Part shown: positions 47,041 to 54,271 of the stretch, in pieces
How the letters are laid out: each line of letters begins with the position of its first letter
How positions within the stretch are numbered: position 1 is the first letter of the stretch
Program-made: the position numbers and the translations under genes
Notes under the pieces: generated by a model
Database searches by the model: none
Told to the model about the DNA's origin: nothing
The model's input: only the letters and a program-made list of their open reading frames with translations
Origin: an uncultured Cellvibrio sp.
Lineage (GTDB): Bacteria > Pseudomonadota > Gammaproteobacteria > Pseudomonadales > Cellvibrionaceae
Assembly: GCA_946480695.1 (NCBI GenBank)
Contig: CAMLKG010000006.1
Span: 1-64,000, forward strand
Direction: 5' to 3'
Length of the DNA: 64,000 nucleotides

Positions 47041-47664
47041 ATGTCATTCCGTCAATCTGCAAAAGTTGCCTTGGCGAGCCTCGCCTTTGCATTTGTTTCC
47101 TCCCACGCAATTGCTGAACCCGTCATCAATAAACCGGCGCCCACGTTTACGGGTAAGGCCGCCGATGGTTCAACCATCAACTTGGATGACCTGAAAGGTA
47201 AGACCGTTGTTTTGGAGTGGACCAATCACGATTGCCCGTACGTTGTTAAACATTACGATAAGAGCGGCAATATTCCCGCGTTGCAAAAAGACGCCACAGG
47301 AAAAGGCATAGTTTGGTTACAAGTAATTTCGTCTGCACCTGGCAAACAAGGGAATGTGGATGGTGAAACCGCTATCAGCTTGAATAAAAAGCGCGGCGCA
47401 ACACCAACCAATACCATCCTGGACCCGGAAGGCACCATCGGCAAGCTCTATAACGCCCAAACCAGCCCGCATTTTTTTATCATCGACCCTAAAGGTACCT
47501 TGGTTTATAAAGGTGGCGTAGATAGCATCAAGAGTGCGAATGAAGCGGATATCCCCAAAGCTAAACCTTATGTGAAAGAGGCGCTGGAGGCATTGGCTGC
47601 CGGGAAGAAAATTCCCAACCCAAGTACTGCTCCCTACGGTTGTTCAATCAAATACGCCGGTTAA
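47041..47664 (+). CDS. Periplasmic redoxin (thioredoxin-fold, AhpC/TSA-like)
   Basis: A 207-residue protein with a signal peptide (to about residue 25, SHAIAE), preceded by AAGGAGT. The redoxin domain has the motif LEWTNHDCPYVVKHY with a single active-site Cys where thioredoxins have CxxC, and SPHFFIIDPKGTLVYKGGVDS with the cis-Pro region. A second Cys sits near the end (PYGCSIKYAG), so a resolving role is possible. Its position after the dsbD-like gene suggests that the DsbD-like protein keeps it reduced. Confidence 0.85.
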   Translation: MSFRQSAKVALASLAFAFVSSHAIAEPVINKPAPTFTGKAADGSTINLDDLKGKTVVLEWTNHDCPYVVKHYDKSGNIPALQKDATGKGIVWLQVISSAPGKQGNVDGETAISLNKKRGATPTNTILDPEGTIGKLYNAQTSPHFFIIDPKGTLVYKGGVDSIKSANEADIPKAKPYVKEALEALAAGKKIPNPSTAPYGCSIKYAG

Positions 47665-47683
47665 TAAAAACGGGTATTGAAAA

Positions 47684-47707
47684 GGGCCGCATTGCGGCCC
47701 TTTTTTT
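47684..47707 (+). terminator. Terminator of the dsbD-redoxin unit
   Basis: A 7-bp GC stem (GGGCCGC/GCGGCCC) with a 3-base loop, then seven T. Confidence 0.92.
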
Positions 47708-47972
47708 ATGTATTAACTGTTGCGGTATTTAATTCACATAGTCCCGCCTGGCCTGTGGGGCTCGGGATTTTTATGGAGTGATAAAAAACACCACCAGATG
47801 ATGAAATTTAATCACTGGAAAAATAATAATTGCTGAAATATAACCAAGCAGTCGCCTTATGCGTTAAAGCCAATTAAATGGCATTTATTGTCTTTATAAA
47901 AAGTCCTTATAAATCAAATTGCTAATCAAACATAATAATAAAATTTTGACATGGCGTAAAAATTTTTTATGC
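47708..47972. other. Gene-free region upstream of the rhodanese group
   Basis: An AT-rich stretch without a gene. A TTGACA at 47946 followed after 16 bases by TATGCT could be a sigma-70 promoter overlapping the sigma-54 one at 47973. No clear activator dyad was seen here. Confidence 0.4.
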
Positions 47973-47988
47973 TGGTACGGCACTTGCT
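47973..47988 (+). promoter_or_regulatory. Sigma-54 promoter of the rhodanese operon
   Basis: TGGTACGGCACTTGCT matches 11 of 12 defined -24/-12 positions (the mismatch, C to T, is commonly tolerated) with exact spacing. It lies 87 bases before the rhodanese-like gene. Confidence 0.8.
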
Positions 47989-48000
47989 CTAGCAAAGTAT

Positions 48001-48016
48001 CCGGAAATGTTTCCGG
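48001..48016. repeat. 7-2-7 perfect inverted repeat in the rhodanese leader
   Basis: CCGGAAA-TG-TTTCCGG is right at the predicted transcription start (about 12 bases after the -12 box), so it would be the first hairpin of the transcript or an operator. Confidence 0.5.
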
Positions 48017-48059
48017 GATGTTCTTCATGAACACCATAACCTAGCGCGAGAGCCTTGCC

Positions 48060-48518
48060 ATGAAACTGTTGGGTGGTTTTTTTGTAAAAATAGTTGCAGT
48101 AACTTTATTCATTTTATCGTCATTCGGATTTGCGCAGGATTCAGCAAAAGCCCCGCAACCATCAGGGACAACATACGAAGCCAAAAGCAAGAAATTAAAT
48201 CGCGCGCAAATTGATAAATTGCTGGAAAAACCTGGTGAAATTATTTTCATCGACTTGCGTCGCCCCGATGAATTAACCCGCATCGGCGGGTTTCCCGTCT
48301 ACCTCAGTATCCAATTGGCCGATCTGGAAAAAAGCCTGGCATTTATCCCGAAAGAACGCAGGGTGATTACCGTTTCCAACCACGCCGGTCGTGCGTTGCA
48401 CGGTGCCGATGTGCTCGCTGCAAAGGGCTTCAATGTTGCCGGGGCCGCAGGCGTACAGGATTATGAAGCAGAAGGCGGCAGCTTGTTGAAGGTTGCTCCG
48501 CCCGCGCCCAAAAGTTAA
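48060..48518 (+). CDS. Rhodanese-like protein, periplasmic, catalytic Cys missing
   Basis: A 152-residue protein with a signal peptide (about 1-25, FGFAQD). The rhodanese fold is recognisable from LLEKPGEIIFIDLRRPDELTRIGGF and VITVSNHAGRALHGADVLAAKGFNVAGAAGVQDYEAEGG. The active-site loop normally starts with Cys (CxxGxR); here it reads NHAGRA, so sulfur transfer by the usual mechanism is not possible. It is the first gene behind a strong sigma-54 promoter match, so it may bind rather than convert a ligand. Confidence 0.8.
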   Translation: MKLLGGFFVKIVAVTLFILSSFGFAQDSAKAPQPSGTTYEAKSKKLNRAQIDKLLEKPGEIIFIDLRRPDELTRIGGFPVYLSIQLADLEKSLAFIPKERRVITVSNHAGRALHGADVLAAKGFNVAGAAGVQDYEAEGGSLLKVAPPAPKS

Positions 48519-48529
48519 CACGCTGCTGC

Positions 48530-49042
48530 ATGAGCCTGGAAAAAATGAGTGCTGCTGACTTGTTGCAAACCATGTATGAATCGCCGTTGGGAACTTCATT
48601 GGCGGAGTCACTTTATATGTACCCATTGGTGGAGGGCGCCCACCTGTTAAGCCTGTCCTTGTCATTCGGGCTAATTGTATTAACAGATTTGCGTTTGACA
48701 GGATTTATTTTTAATAACCTACCGGTGCATCTCCTGTTACAACAACTTCGTCCCTGGTTGGTGGCCGGGTTTGCCATCACATTCACAACGGGAATTTTAT
48801 TAACGTTTGCAGCGGGGCCCGGATTGGTTGGCGCTCCGATATTCCCGCTGAAACTGCTCTTTATTCTGCTTGCCGGATTAAATGCGCTGTGGTTTGAATG
48901 GCGTTTTGGCCGATACGCAAGTCAATGGGGGACTGCTGCTTTACCTGCTGGTGCGAGAATGGCGGGTTGGATCTCGTTAGTTAGCTGGAGTTCGGTAGTG
49001 ATATTGGGACGGTTGATTCCCTATCTGGATTCGGGCTTCTGA
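48530..49042 (+). CDS. Membrane protein of the DUF6644 type
   Basis: A 170-residue protein with four predicted helices, starting 12 bases after the rhodanese gene. YMYPLVEGAHLLSLSLSFGLIVLTDLRL carries a membrane-embedded His, and PIFPLKLLFILLAGLNALWFEWRFG fits a small four-helix membrane family. Paired proteins of this kind could bind haem, but I cannot show it. Function unknown; the operon position links it to the rhodanese-like protein. Confidence 0.75.
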   Translation: MSLEKMSAADLLQTMYESPLGTSLAESLYMYPLVEGAHLLSLSLSFGLIVLTDLRLTGFIFNNLPVHLLLQQLRPWLVAGFAITFTTGILLTFAAGPGLVGAPIFPLKLLFILLAGLNALWFEWRFGRYASQWGTAALPAGARMAGWISLVSWSSVVILGRLIPYLDSGF

Positions 49043-49059
49043 TAGCTTCGGTATTGACA

Positions 49060-49539
49060 ATGAATACACAAATTATTTTTCAAGCGATTCAAAATAGCAG
49101 CCTTGCCGTAGCATTGGGGCAGGCCCATTTGGTAGTTGGTATTTTTGCGCAATTATTCCATATCGCAGGTTTGGTACTGCTGCTCACATCCATCCTGTTG
49201 GTTAATTTACGTTTGCTTGGTGTCGGGCTTACCTATTTTTCTGCACCGGAGTTAGCGAATTACACCAGGCCATTTGTGTTTACCGGGTTAATTTTTTTAT
49301 TGTTATCCGGTTTATTCATGCTGATTCCCAGTGCTGCGCTTTACGAACCTAATCCGGCATTTTGGTTAAAAATGAAATTATTGGTTGCGGCGTTAATAGT
49401 TCAATATTCCGTTTATAAAAGAATCACCACGGTGGAGGCTCCTGCGCCCTGGCTTGCCGCCATCACTGCCATCGTTTCGCTGGTATTGTGGTTCGCGGTG
49501 GGGCTAGCGGGCAGGGCAATTGGATTCGTTGCTGCGTGA
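49060..49539 (+). CDS. Four-helix membrane protein, partner of the preceding gene
   Basis: The ATG at 49060 is preferred to a TTG two codons earlier, giving 159 residues. Four helices are predicted and there are membrane-side His residues (GQAHLVVGIFAQLFHIAGLVLLL). The layout parallels that of the upstream protein, so the two may form a heterodimer. The gene follows by 17 bases. Function unknown. Confidence 0.75.
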   Translation: MNTQIIFQAIQNSSLAVALGQAHLVVGIFAQLFHIAGLVLLLTSILLVNLRLLGVGLTYFSAPELANYTRPFVFTGLIFLLLSGLFMLIPSAALYEPNPAFWLKMKLLVAALIVQYSVYKRITTVEAPAPWLAAITAIVSLVLWFAVGLAGRAIGFVAA

Positions 49540-49625
49540 TTTATCACTGCGTTAATAAGCATTTAAATTTAAGCATTACAAAATTGCAATTAGTAAATAG
49601 TTAATTAAAAACCTGGAGGATATAA

Positions 49626-50360
49626 ATGAAACTGAAATCCCTTACCTTGTGTGGTAGTTTATTTTTTGCTGGATTTGCCTTTACCAGTTTATCAGTAACT
49701 GCACAAAACACCACGGCAGTACCAGCGCAGCAACAGCGCCCGCAAATTAGCCCGGAAGAAGCGTTGGAAAAATTTAGCTTTTTTGTGACCAGTATTGGCG
49801 TGGGCAAGGGTGGGAACCTGGGCGGCCTTGCGGGTGCGGATGCCCATTGCCAAACGCTTGCAAAAACAGCCGGTGCCGGCAGCAAAACCTGGCGTGCTTA
49901 TATAAGTACGCAAGCCGTCGATGGAAAACCGGCAATCAATGCGCGTGACCGCATTGGTAAAGGCCCTTGGTACAACGTAAAAGGCGCGTTAATTGCAAAT
50001 GACCTTGGCCACCTTCACGGTGATACGCTGGCGCAAGCCCAGTTGGGTAGCAATCTCACTCGTAACCAGGCATTGAATGAAAAAGGTGAGCGTGTACTCG
50101 GTGCGGGTGACACACCAAACCAGCACGATATCCTTACCGGTTCAAAAACCGATGGTACTGCGTTTAGTGATGCTGCTGACCATACCTGTAAAAACTATAC
50201 CAGCACTGCTGCGGATGGTTCTGTGCAAGTGGGCCACTTTGATCGCACCGGTGGCGGTAACGCCTCGTGGAACTCTGCGCACCCAAGCCGTGGCTGCGGA
50301 CAGGACAATTTGGTCGCTACCGGCGGTGCAGGTTTATTTTATTGTTTTGTCGCCAATTAA
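49626..50360 (+). CDS. Secreted lectin-like (collagen XV/endostatin-like fold) protein
   Basis: A 244-residue protein with a signal peptide (to SVTAQN, about residue 26) and a good GGAGG site. FFVTSIGVGKGGNLGGLAGADAHCQTLA and the following KTWRAYISTQ are the hallmark of secreted proteins annotated as lectins, often found near PSD1/DUF1501 genes. Four Cys (DAHCQ, DHTCKN, SRGCGQ, LFYCFV) probably form two disulfides. Its job here is unknown; binding a ligand outside the cell is likely. Confidence 0.75.
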   Translation: MKLKSLTLCGSLFFAGFAFTSLSVTAQNTTAVPAQQQRPQISPEEALEKFSFFVTSIGVGKGGNLGGLAGADAHCQTLAKTAGAGSKTWRAYISTQAVDGKPAINARDRIGKGPWYNVKGALIANDLGHLHGDTLAQAQLGSNLTRNQALNEKGERVLGAGDTPNQHDILTGSKTDGTAFSDAADHTCKNYTSTAADGSVQVGHFDRTGGGNASWNSAHPSRGCGQDNLVATGGAGLFYCFVAN

Positions 50361-50396
50361 TTTCCAGATTTTTAAATAATTTGAATTAATAATCCT

Positions 50397-51005
50397 ATGA
50401 AATATACGCAGCGTAAATGGGTTTTGGTTGCAACGCTTGCGCTGCTGGTATCCACCTCCGCTTGTAATCAACAAGTGGAGGTAGCGGCGATACCTAACGC
50501 CACGGTTGCTTCCATAACTCAGGTAGCATCTGATTTTAGACCTGGTGCGACAGTGCAAGATATTATGTTATCTGTGATTGATCCCAATATTGATCCGATC
50601 TGGAATTCGATTTCGACGGAAATTTCCGCGGACGGCATAGTGGAAATCCGGCCCCGGACGGATGCCGATTGGGAAATCCTGCGTAACCATGCAATTACGT
50701 TGCGTGAAGCAGCGAACCTGCTGGTGATTCCGGGTCGCAAGGTAGCGCATCCACACCTGAGCACGTCCAGCCATCATACCGAATTGGATGCGCAGGCTAT
50801 TGAAATTTTGATTAGTTCCCAATGGCCGGTATTCGTAGCGCACGCGCACGTGTTGCAGGATGCGGTCGATTTGGCACTCGAAGCGATAGAGGTTAAAAAC
50901 GTAGATAGGTTGGAAGAAGCGGGTGGCATCATTGAGCACGCTTGTGAAGGTTGCCATTCGCAGTTCTGGTATCCAGGGGATGAGCGCCCGGGCATTGCCC
51001 GGTAA
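50397..51005 (+). CDS. Lipoprotein with a C-terminal c-type haem site
   Basis: A 202-residue protein. The lipobox LVSTSAC gives lipidation at Cys23. Helical stretches containing conserved-looking His residues lead to a single CEGCH haem motif near residue 183, close to the C-terminus, as in cytochrome c' type four-helix proteins. It is probably an electron carrier or haem-based sensor at the membrane. A relative of similar layout is encoded at 61583. The gene lies 36 bases after the lectin gene. Confidence 0.8.
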   Translation: MKYTQRKWVLVATLALLVSTSACNQQVEVAAIPNATVASITQVASDFRPGATVQDIMLSVIDPNIDPIWNSISTEISADGIVEIRPRTDADWEILRNHAITLREAANLLVIPGRKVAHPHLSTSSHHTELDAQAIEILISSQWPVFVAHAHVLQDAVDLALEAIEVKNVDRLEEAGGIIEHACEGCHSQFWYPGDERPGIAR

Positions 51006-51044
51006 TTTATTACCGACCTGGCAACATAAGGTTCGCCATTTATG

Positions 51045-51773
51045 TCAATGAATGGTTTCCTGAGCGATATTTTGATCAAATCGTGTGGTCGAAAGCAATT
51101 CTATGGCAGAGCGTTTTTGTTCAAAGGCAAGTTGCAATTCCGCCGAGGTTAGCTTTTTGCTCAATTCAATGGCCATTGCCCAATGCCTTGCAGCCTGTCC
51201 CTCTGGCCTGCCTTCGGATTCCCATATTTGGTGGGCAAAATCGCGAATGCGATGTTCATCCACCGAAAGGAAGTTTTCCCGGAAGTGGTCTAATGCAGAT
51301 TGATAAACGGAGAATATCGTAAGGTTACGTAATGCTGCTTCTTTAATAGTATTGTCGGTGGATCTGGTAAGTTGGTGCAATGCGGCCAGGATATGTCTAC
51401 ATTCGTGGAGCTGGTGCTTTATATATTCGCCATCAAATGGTAATGCTTCGTTATATTCGTAAAAAAATTGGAATTCCTCCGCCCGGTTAAATAATTCTGC
51501 TAATTGTTCATTTATTTCCTGGCTTTCCGACTCAAGCAGATGGCTTAACTCTTTCCTTAAATCATTATGAAATTTAGAAGCTGTTTCGCGCAAATAGGAT
51601 GCGGCTGATTTTTCAATTGCCGATTCGCTGGATTTAAGCGCAGCGATACATCTTATGGTGAGTTTAGCGAGCAGTTCTTCTTGCTTTTTGGGCGACAACG
51701 GGAGTGACCTTGAACTGGCCATTAATAGCCCGATAAGGAAGCCGGACGTCATCAGGAACGTAGATAGTTTCAT
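51045..51773 (-). CDS. Helical exported protein of unknown function
   Basis: A 242-residue protein I do not recognise. It has a signal peptide (MKLSTFLMTSGFLIGLLMASS), then an almost entirely helical, charged body (EELLAKLTIRCIAALKSSESAIEKSA, ESESQEINEQLAELFNRAEEF) without cysteine pairs or catalytic motifs. It is convergent with the cytochrome gene. It is long and compositionally like its neighbours, so it is probably real. Confidence 0.65.
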   Translation of the reverse strand: MKLSTFLMTSGFLIGLLMASSRSLPLSPKKQEELLAKLTIRCIAALKSSESAIEKSAASYLRETASKFHNDLRKELSHLLESESQEINEQLAELFNRAEEFQFFYEYNEALPFDGEYIKHQLHECRHILAALHQLTRSTDNTIKEAALRNLTIFSVYQSALDHFRENFLSVDEHRIRDFAHQIWESEGRPEGQAARHWAMAIELSKKLTSAELQLAFEQKRSAIELLSTTRFDQNIAQETIH

Positions 51774-52022
51774 GGTTTACTCCCATAGGTTTACGCTCAG
51801 GGTTAGCCTCCAACATTTGACGCAAAAATCCTTATGATTTGTGAGTAAATAGCTAAAAACTGTGAGCTTTGAACGGATTAAAAAGTTCAATCGCCCAAAT
51901 AACCAAATTGGATGAAGGTTTTTTTTGAAAAATCGAAATGGTATTAGATAGTTAGTAATTACAGGAACTAAACGATGGCGATTTATCAAACATAGTGATA
52001 GTTACTTTTAAGCGAGGTATTA

Positions 52023-52493
52023 ATGATGGAAACTACCTGGATACTTACCGCCAACGCGGGACAAGCGCATTTTTATTTAATTACCAATTCCAACCCTCCG
52101 TTGGAGGAAATTAATAGATTGGTAAATCCAAATGCAAGTTTGCAAACAATTGATACCGAGACGGATAAATTGGGATTGCATTCTGCATCCAAGAGTAAAC
52201 ACAGTGTGGGGCAGCCTACCCAACCCAGCGGTTACCAGCCCAACCAGCCACCGGCGGAACACTATGCTGAATTATTTGCACGTAATATCGCCAGCTTTTT
52301 GCTGCGCAGCTATCAGCAAGGGTTATTTAAAAAGCTGGTGTTAACCGCAAGTCCGGAGTTCCTTGGCGTATTACGTAATCTACTCGACGCATCATTGCAG
52401 GCCGCTATAGTGTCAGAAATAGATAAAGATTATACCTACTTCCAGGGCAGGGAATTATGTGAATTAATCGATGCCCGCAGGAATGCGGCGTAA
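52023..52493 (+). CDS. Host attachment protein family (baeRF-like)
   Basis: A 156-residue protein. TTWILTANAGQAHFYLI at the start, a central Gln/Pro linker, and LFARNIASFLLRSYQQGLFKKLVLTASPEFLGVLRNLL are typical of the 'protein required for attachment to host cells' family, which is related to the eRF1 domain. The role is poorly known. Two ATGs lie at 52023 and 52026. Confidence 0.82.
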   Translation: MMETTWILTANAGQAHFYLITNSNPPLEEINRLVNPNASLQTIDTETDKLGLHSASKSKHSVGQPTQPSGYQPNQPPAEHYAELFARNIASFLLRSYQQGLFKKLVLTASPEFLGVLRNLLDASLQAAIVSEIDKDYTYFQGRELCELIDARRNAA

Positions 52494-52590
52494 TTACCGC
52501 GCAAACGCCATGCTGTGCATAAGGAGGCAAGTTCGGTAGAATTCGCGTAGTAATATCCACCGTACTACGCGAATTAACAGGAAGTCCTTA

Positions 52591-52858
52591 ATGAGAATAA
52601 GTAAGCTGTTTTTCTTGACGTTATTTTTACCCGCATGGTTTATCACTATATGCCAAGACCGGAGCTGGTCCAATAGATCCGCATAACGATGATGGCGCCT
52701 TTGAAGGGTGGTATGTGGGCTATATAAAAAATGAAAAAAGTGAACTGATCGCTGCATTTGCGACTTATGTAGAAGCAGATAGCTTTATATTGCTAAAAGA
52801 TTTCCGAAAGGATTTTTCCCTGCGGTTACTTACGGATTTGGAATTTTGGAAGCGTTAA
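52591..52858 (+). pseudogene. Relic of a class D (OXA-type) beta-lactamase with internal deletion
   Basis: A start codon and signal peptide (MRISKLFFLTLFLPAWFITIC) are followed, after a one-base frame change, by AKTGAGPIDPHNDDGAF, then GWYVGYIKNEKSELIAAFATYVE and a helical end RKDFSLRLLTDLEFWKR. KTG with GWxVGxx about 15 residues later is the C-terminal signature of class D beta-lactamases. The central 180 or so residues with the SxxK and SxV motifs are absent. The gene thus has an internal deletion joining signal peptide to C-terminus plus a frameshift. A different origin for the two halves is possible. Confidence 0.6.
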
Positions 52859-52930
52859 AATAAGAATGGTTGTGATAGTTAAATACTCCAGTAACAGAAT
52901 GGTATTACTGGGGTATTTAACCCGGCGGAA

Positions 52931-53557
52931 TCAATCACGGGTACGGCTCATGCGTATAAAGATTAAAAGAAGGAGTCCGATACTGAATAACACTACCGGC
53001 TTGGGTTCCGGAATGGCGTAGTGGTATTTCAGATCATCAATCATGGCTGAGTTTCTAAGGAAATAGAAGGCTGAAATATTGATGGTGGAAATACCGAAGT
53101 CAGATGCGAAGGTGACCAGGTTTTTGGCTTTAAACGGGGAGTGTTTATCGGGGCCAGCCCAACCGGGGGTTTCGGCTGAAAGTATCGATCCGTCTCCGCA
53201 GGCAGCATCCAGGAAAACTACATCCTCGTGGGAAGAAGTAACTATCAGGCTTACATACGCAGGTAATTTCCCAATAAATGTTAAGCTGAAATACGGACCG
53301 CCCTGGAGGTAGTTCGGGCCGCTCACGGTTCTTTCTATATCTCCATCGAAGTATTTATTTAAGTAACCACCATCAATTAATAAACCTTTGGTGGAGTAAT
53401 GGTCGGTAATCGGCTGATCAGCCCAAAAGGGATTATCGGGGTCGTTTATCCGCTCTATATCATCAAAATTAATAAATTCCGCATGGGAAAAGTGGCTTGT
53501 TAATAACAATAAAAAAAGCAGGCTTAAAAAATGACTCAGGGATTTATTGGCGCGCAT
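52931..53557 (-). CDS. PEP-CTERM sorted exported protein
   Basis: A 208-residue protein with a signal peptide (SHFSHAEF) and a C-terminal sorting signal: PEPKP, a hydrophobic helix (VVLFSIGLLLLIFI) and basic end (RMSRTRD). Such proteins are processed by an exosortase and linked to the surface or exopolysaccharide. The body (FINFDDIERI..., GGYLNKYFDG) is a beta-rich domain common in this class. The exosortase is not in the window. Confidence 0.88.
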   Translation of the reverse strand: MRANKSLSHFLSLLFLLLLTSHFSHAEFINFDDIERINDPDNPFWADQPITDHYSTKGLLIDGGYLNKYFDGDIERTVSGPNYLQGGPYFSLTFIGKLPAYVSLIVTSSHEDVVFLDAACGDGSILSAETPGWAGPDKHSPFKAKNLVTFASDFGISTINISAFYFLRNSAMIDDLKYHYAIPEPKPVVLFSIGLLLLIFIRMSRTRD

Positions 53558-53805
53558 AGCTGTCTCCTGATTGGGGGGATATTGGTAGGGATGCCAATGG
53601 AATGAAATAAAACAAAGGATGCCATTTGGGGTTTAACCTTTACTTTTCTTATTGTTGGCCGGCAAAGCATACGCCTGTTGCAGGATCCGGAAACGTTGAG
53701 TAGCTCACTAATTGATATTATTTGGGCGTTAAAAACAACAGGGCTATGAGTCACCATTAGTTAGCAAATCCAATTTACAATTGCGCTTCGGGCAAGAGGA
53801 TAACC

Positions 53806-54201
53806 ATGGCTATTTTGGTAAATATTGATGTGCCTAACCTCGCCAAGGGAATTGAGTTTTATAGCGCCGCCATCGGCATGAAATTGTTGCGGCTGGTTGA
53901 TGAGGATGTCGCCGAATTGGGAAGGGATAAAGATAGATTCTATTTGCTGCAAAAAAAGGAATTCACCTCCTTTGCTAGCACTGCCACGAGCTTTCGAGCC
54001 TATACCCGTCACTGGACGCCGGTTCACATCGATTTCGTTGTGGAGAATTTGGACGAGGCCAAGGGGAGGGCCATAAACGCCGGTGCGACTTGTGAGTGCG
54101 ATTGTATTGAATGGCGTGGTTCAAAATGTATTACTTTTTCTGATCCATTTGGCCATGGTTTTTGCCTTATTGAATTTTCGGGCGAGTCATATTCAAAGTG
54201 A
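53806..54201 (+). CDS. VOC (glyoxalase/bleomycin resistance) family protein
   Basis: A 131-residue protein with the beta-alpha-beta-beta-beta repeats of the VOC fold: VNIDVPNLAKGIEFYSAAIGMKLLR, then HIDFVVENLDEAKGRAINAGA and FSDPFGHGFCLIEF. Metal ligands would be in HIDF and at the C-terminal Glu. The specific substrate cannot be told. Confidence 0.88.
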   Translation: MAILVNIDVPNLAKGIEFYSAAIGMKLLRLVDEDVAELGRDKDRFYLLQKKEFTSFASTATSFRAYTRHWTPVHIDFVVENLDEAKGRAINAGATCECDCIEWRGSKCITFSDPFGHGFCLIEFSGESYSK

Positions 54202-54228
54202 TGGAGTCGCACGGTTCCTTCGCACAAT

Positions 54229-54262
54229 GCCGGGTGTCGTTGCGTAGGTAGCGGCACCCGGC
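54229..54262. terminator. Bidirectional hairpin between convergent genes
   Basis: An 11-bp stem (GCCGGGTGTCG/CGGCACCCGGC with one G-T pair) and a 12-base loop lies between the VOC gene and the receptor gene on the other strand. No T-tract. Confidence 0.6.
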
Positions 54263-54271
54263 GTAGCGCAA

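Noticed and set aside
53806..54201. Self-resistance gene (bleomycin resistance fold) of the NRPS cluster
   Set aside because: It lies 30 kb from the cluster, and the VOC fold alone does not indicate antibiotic binding.
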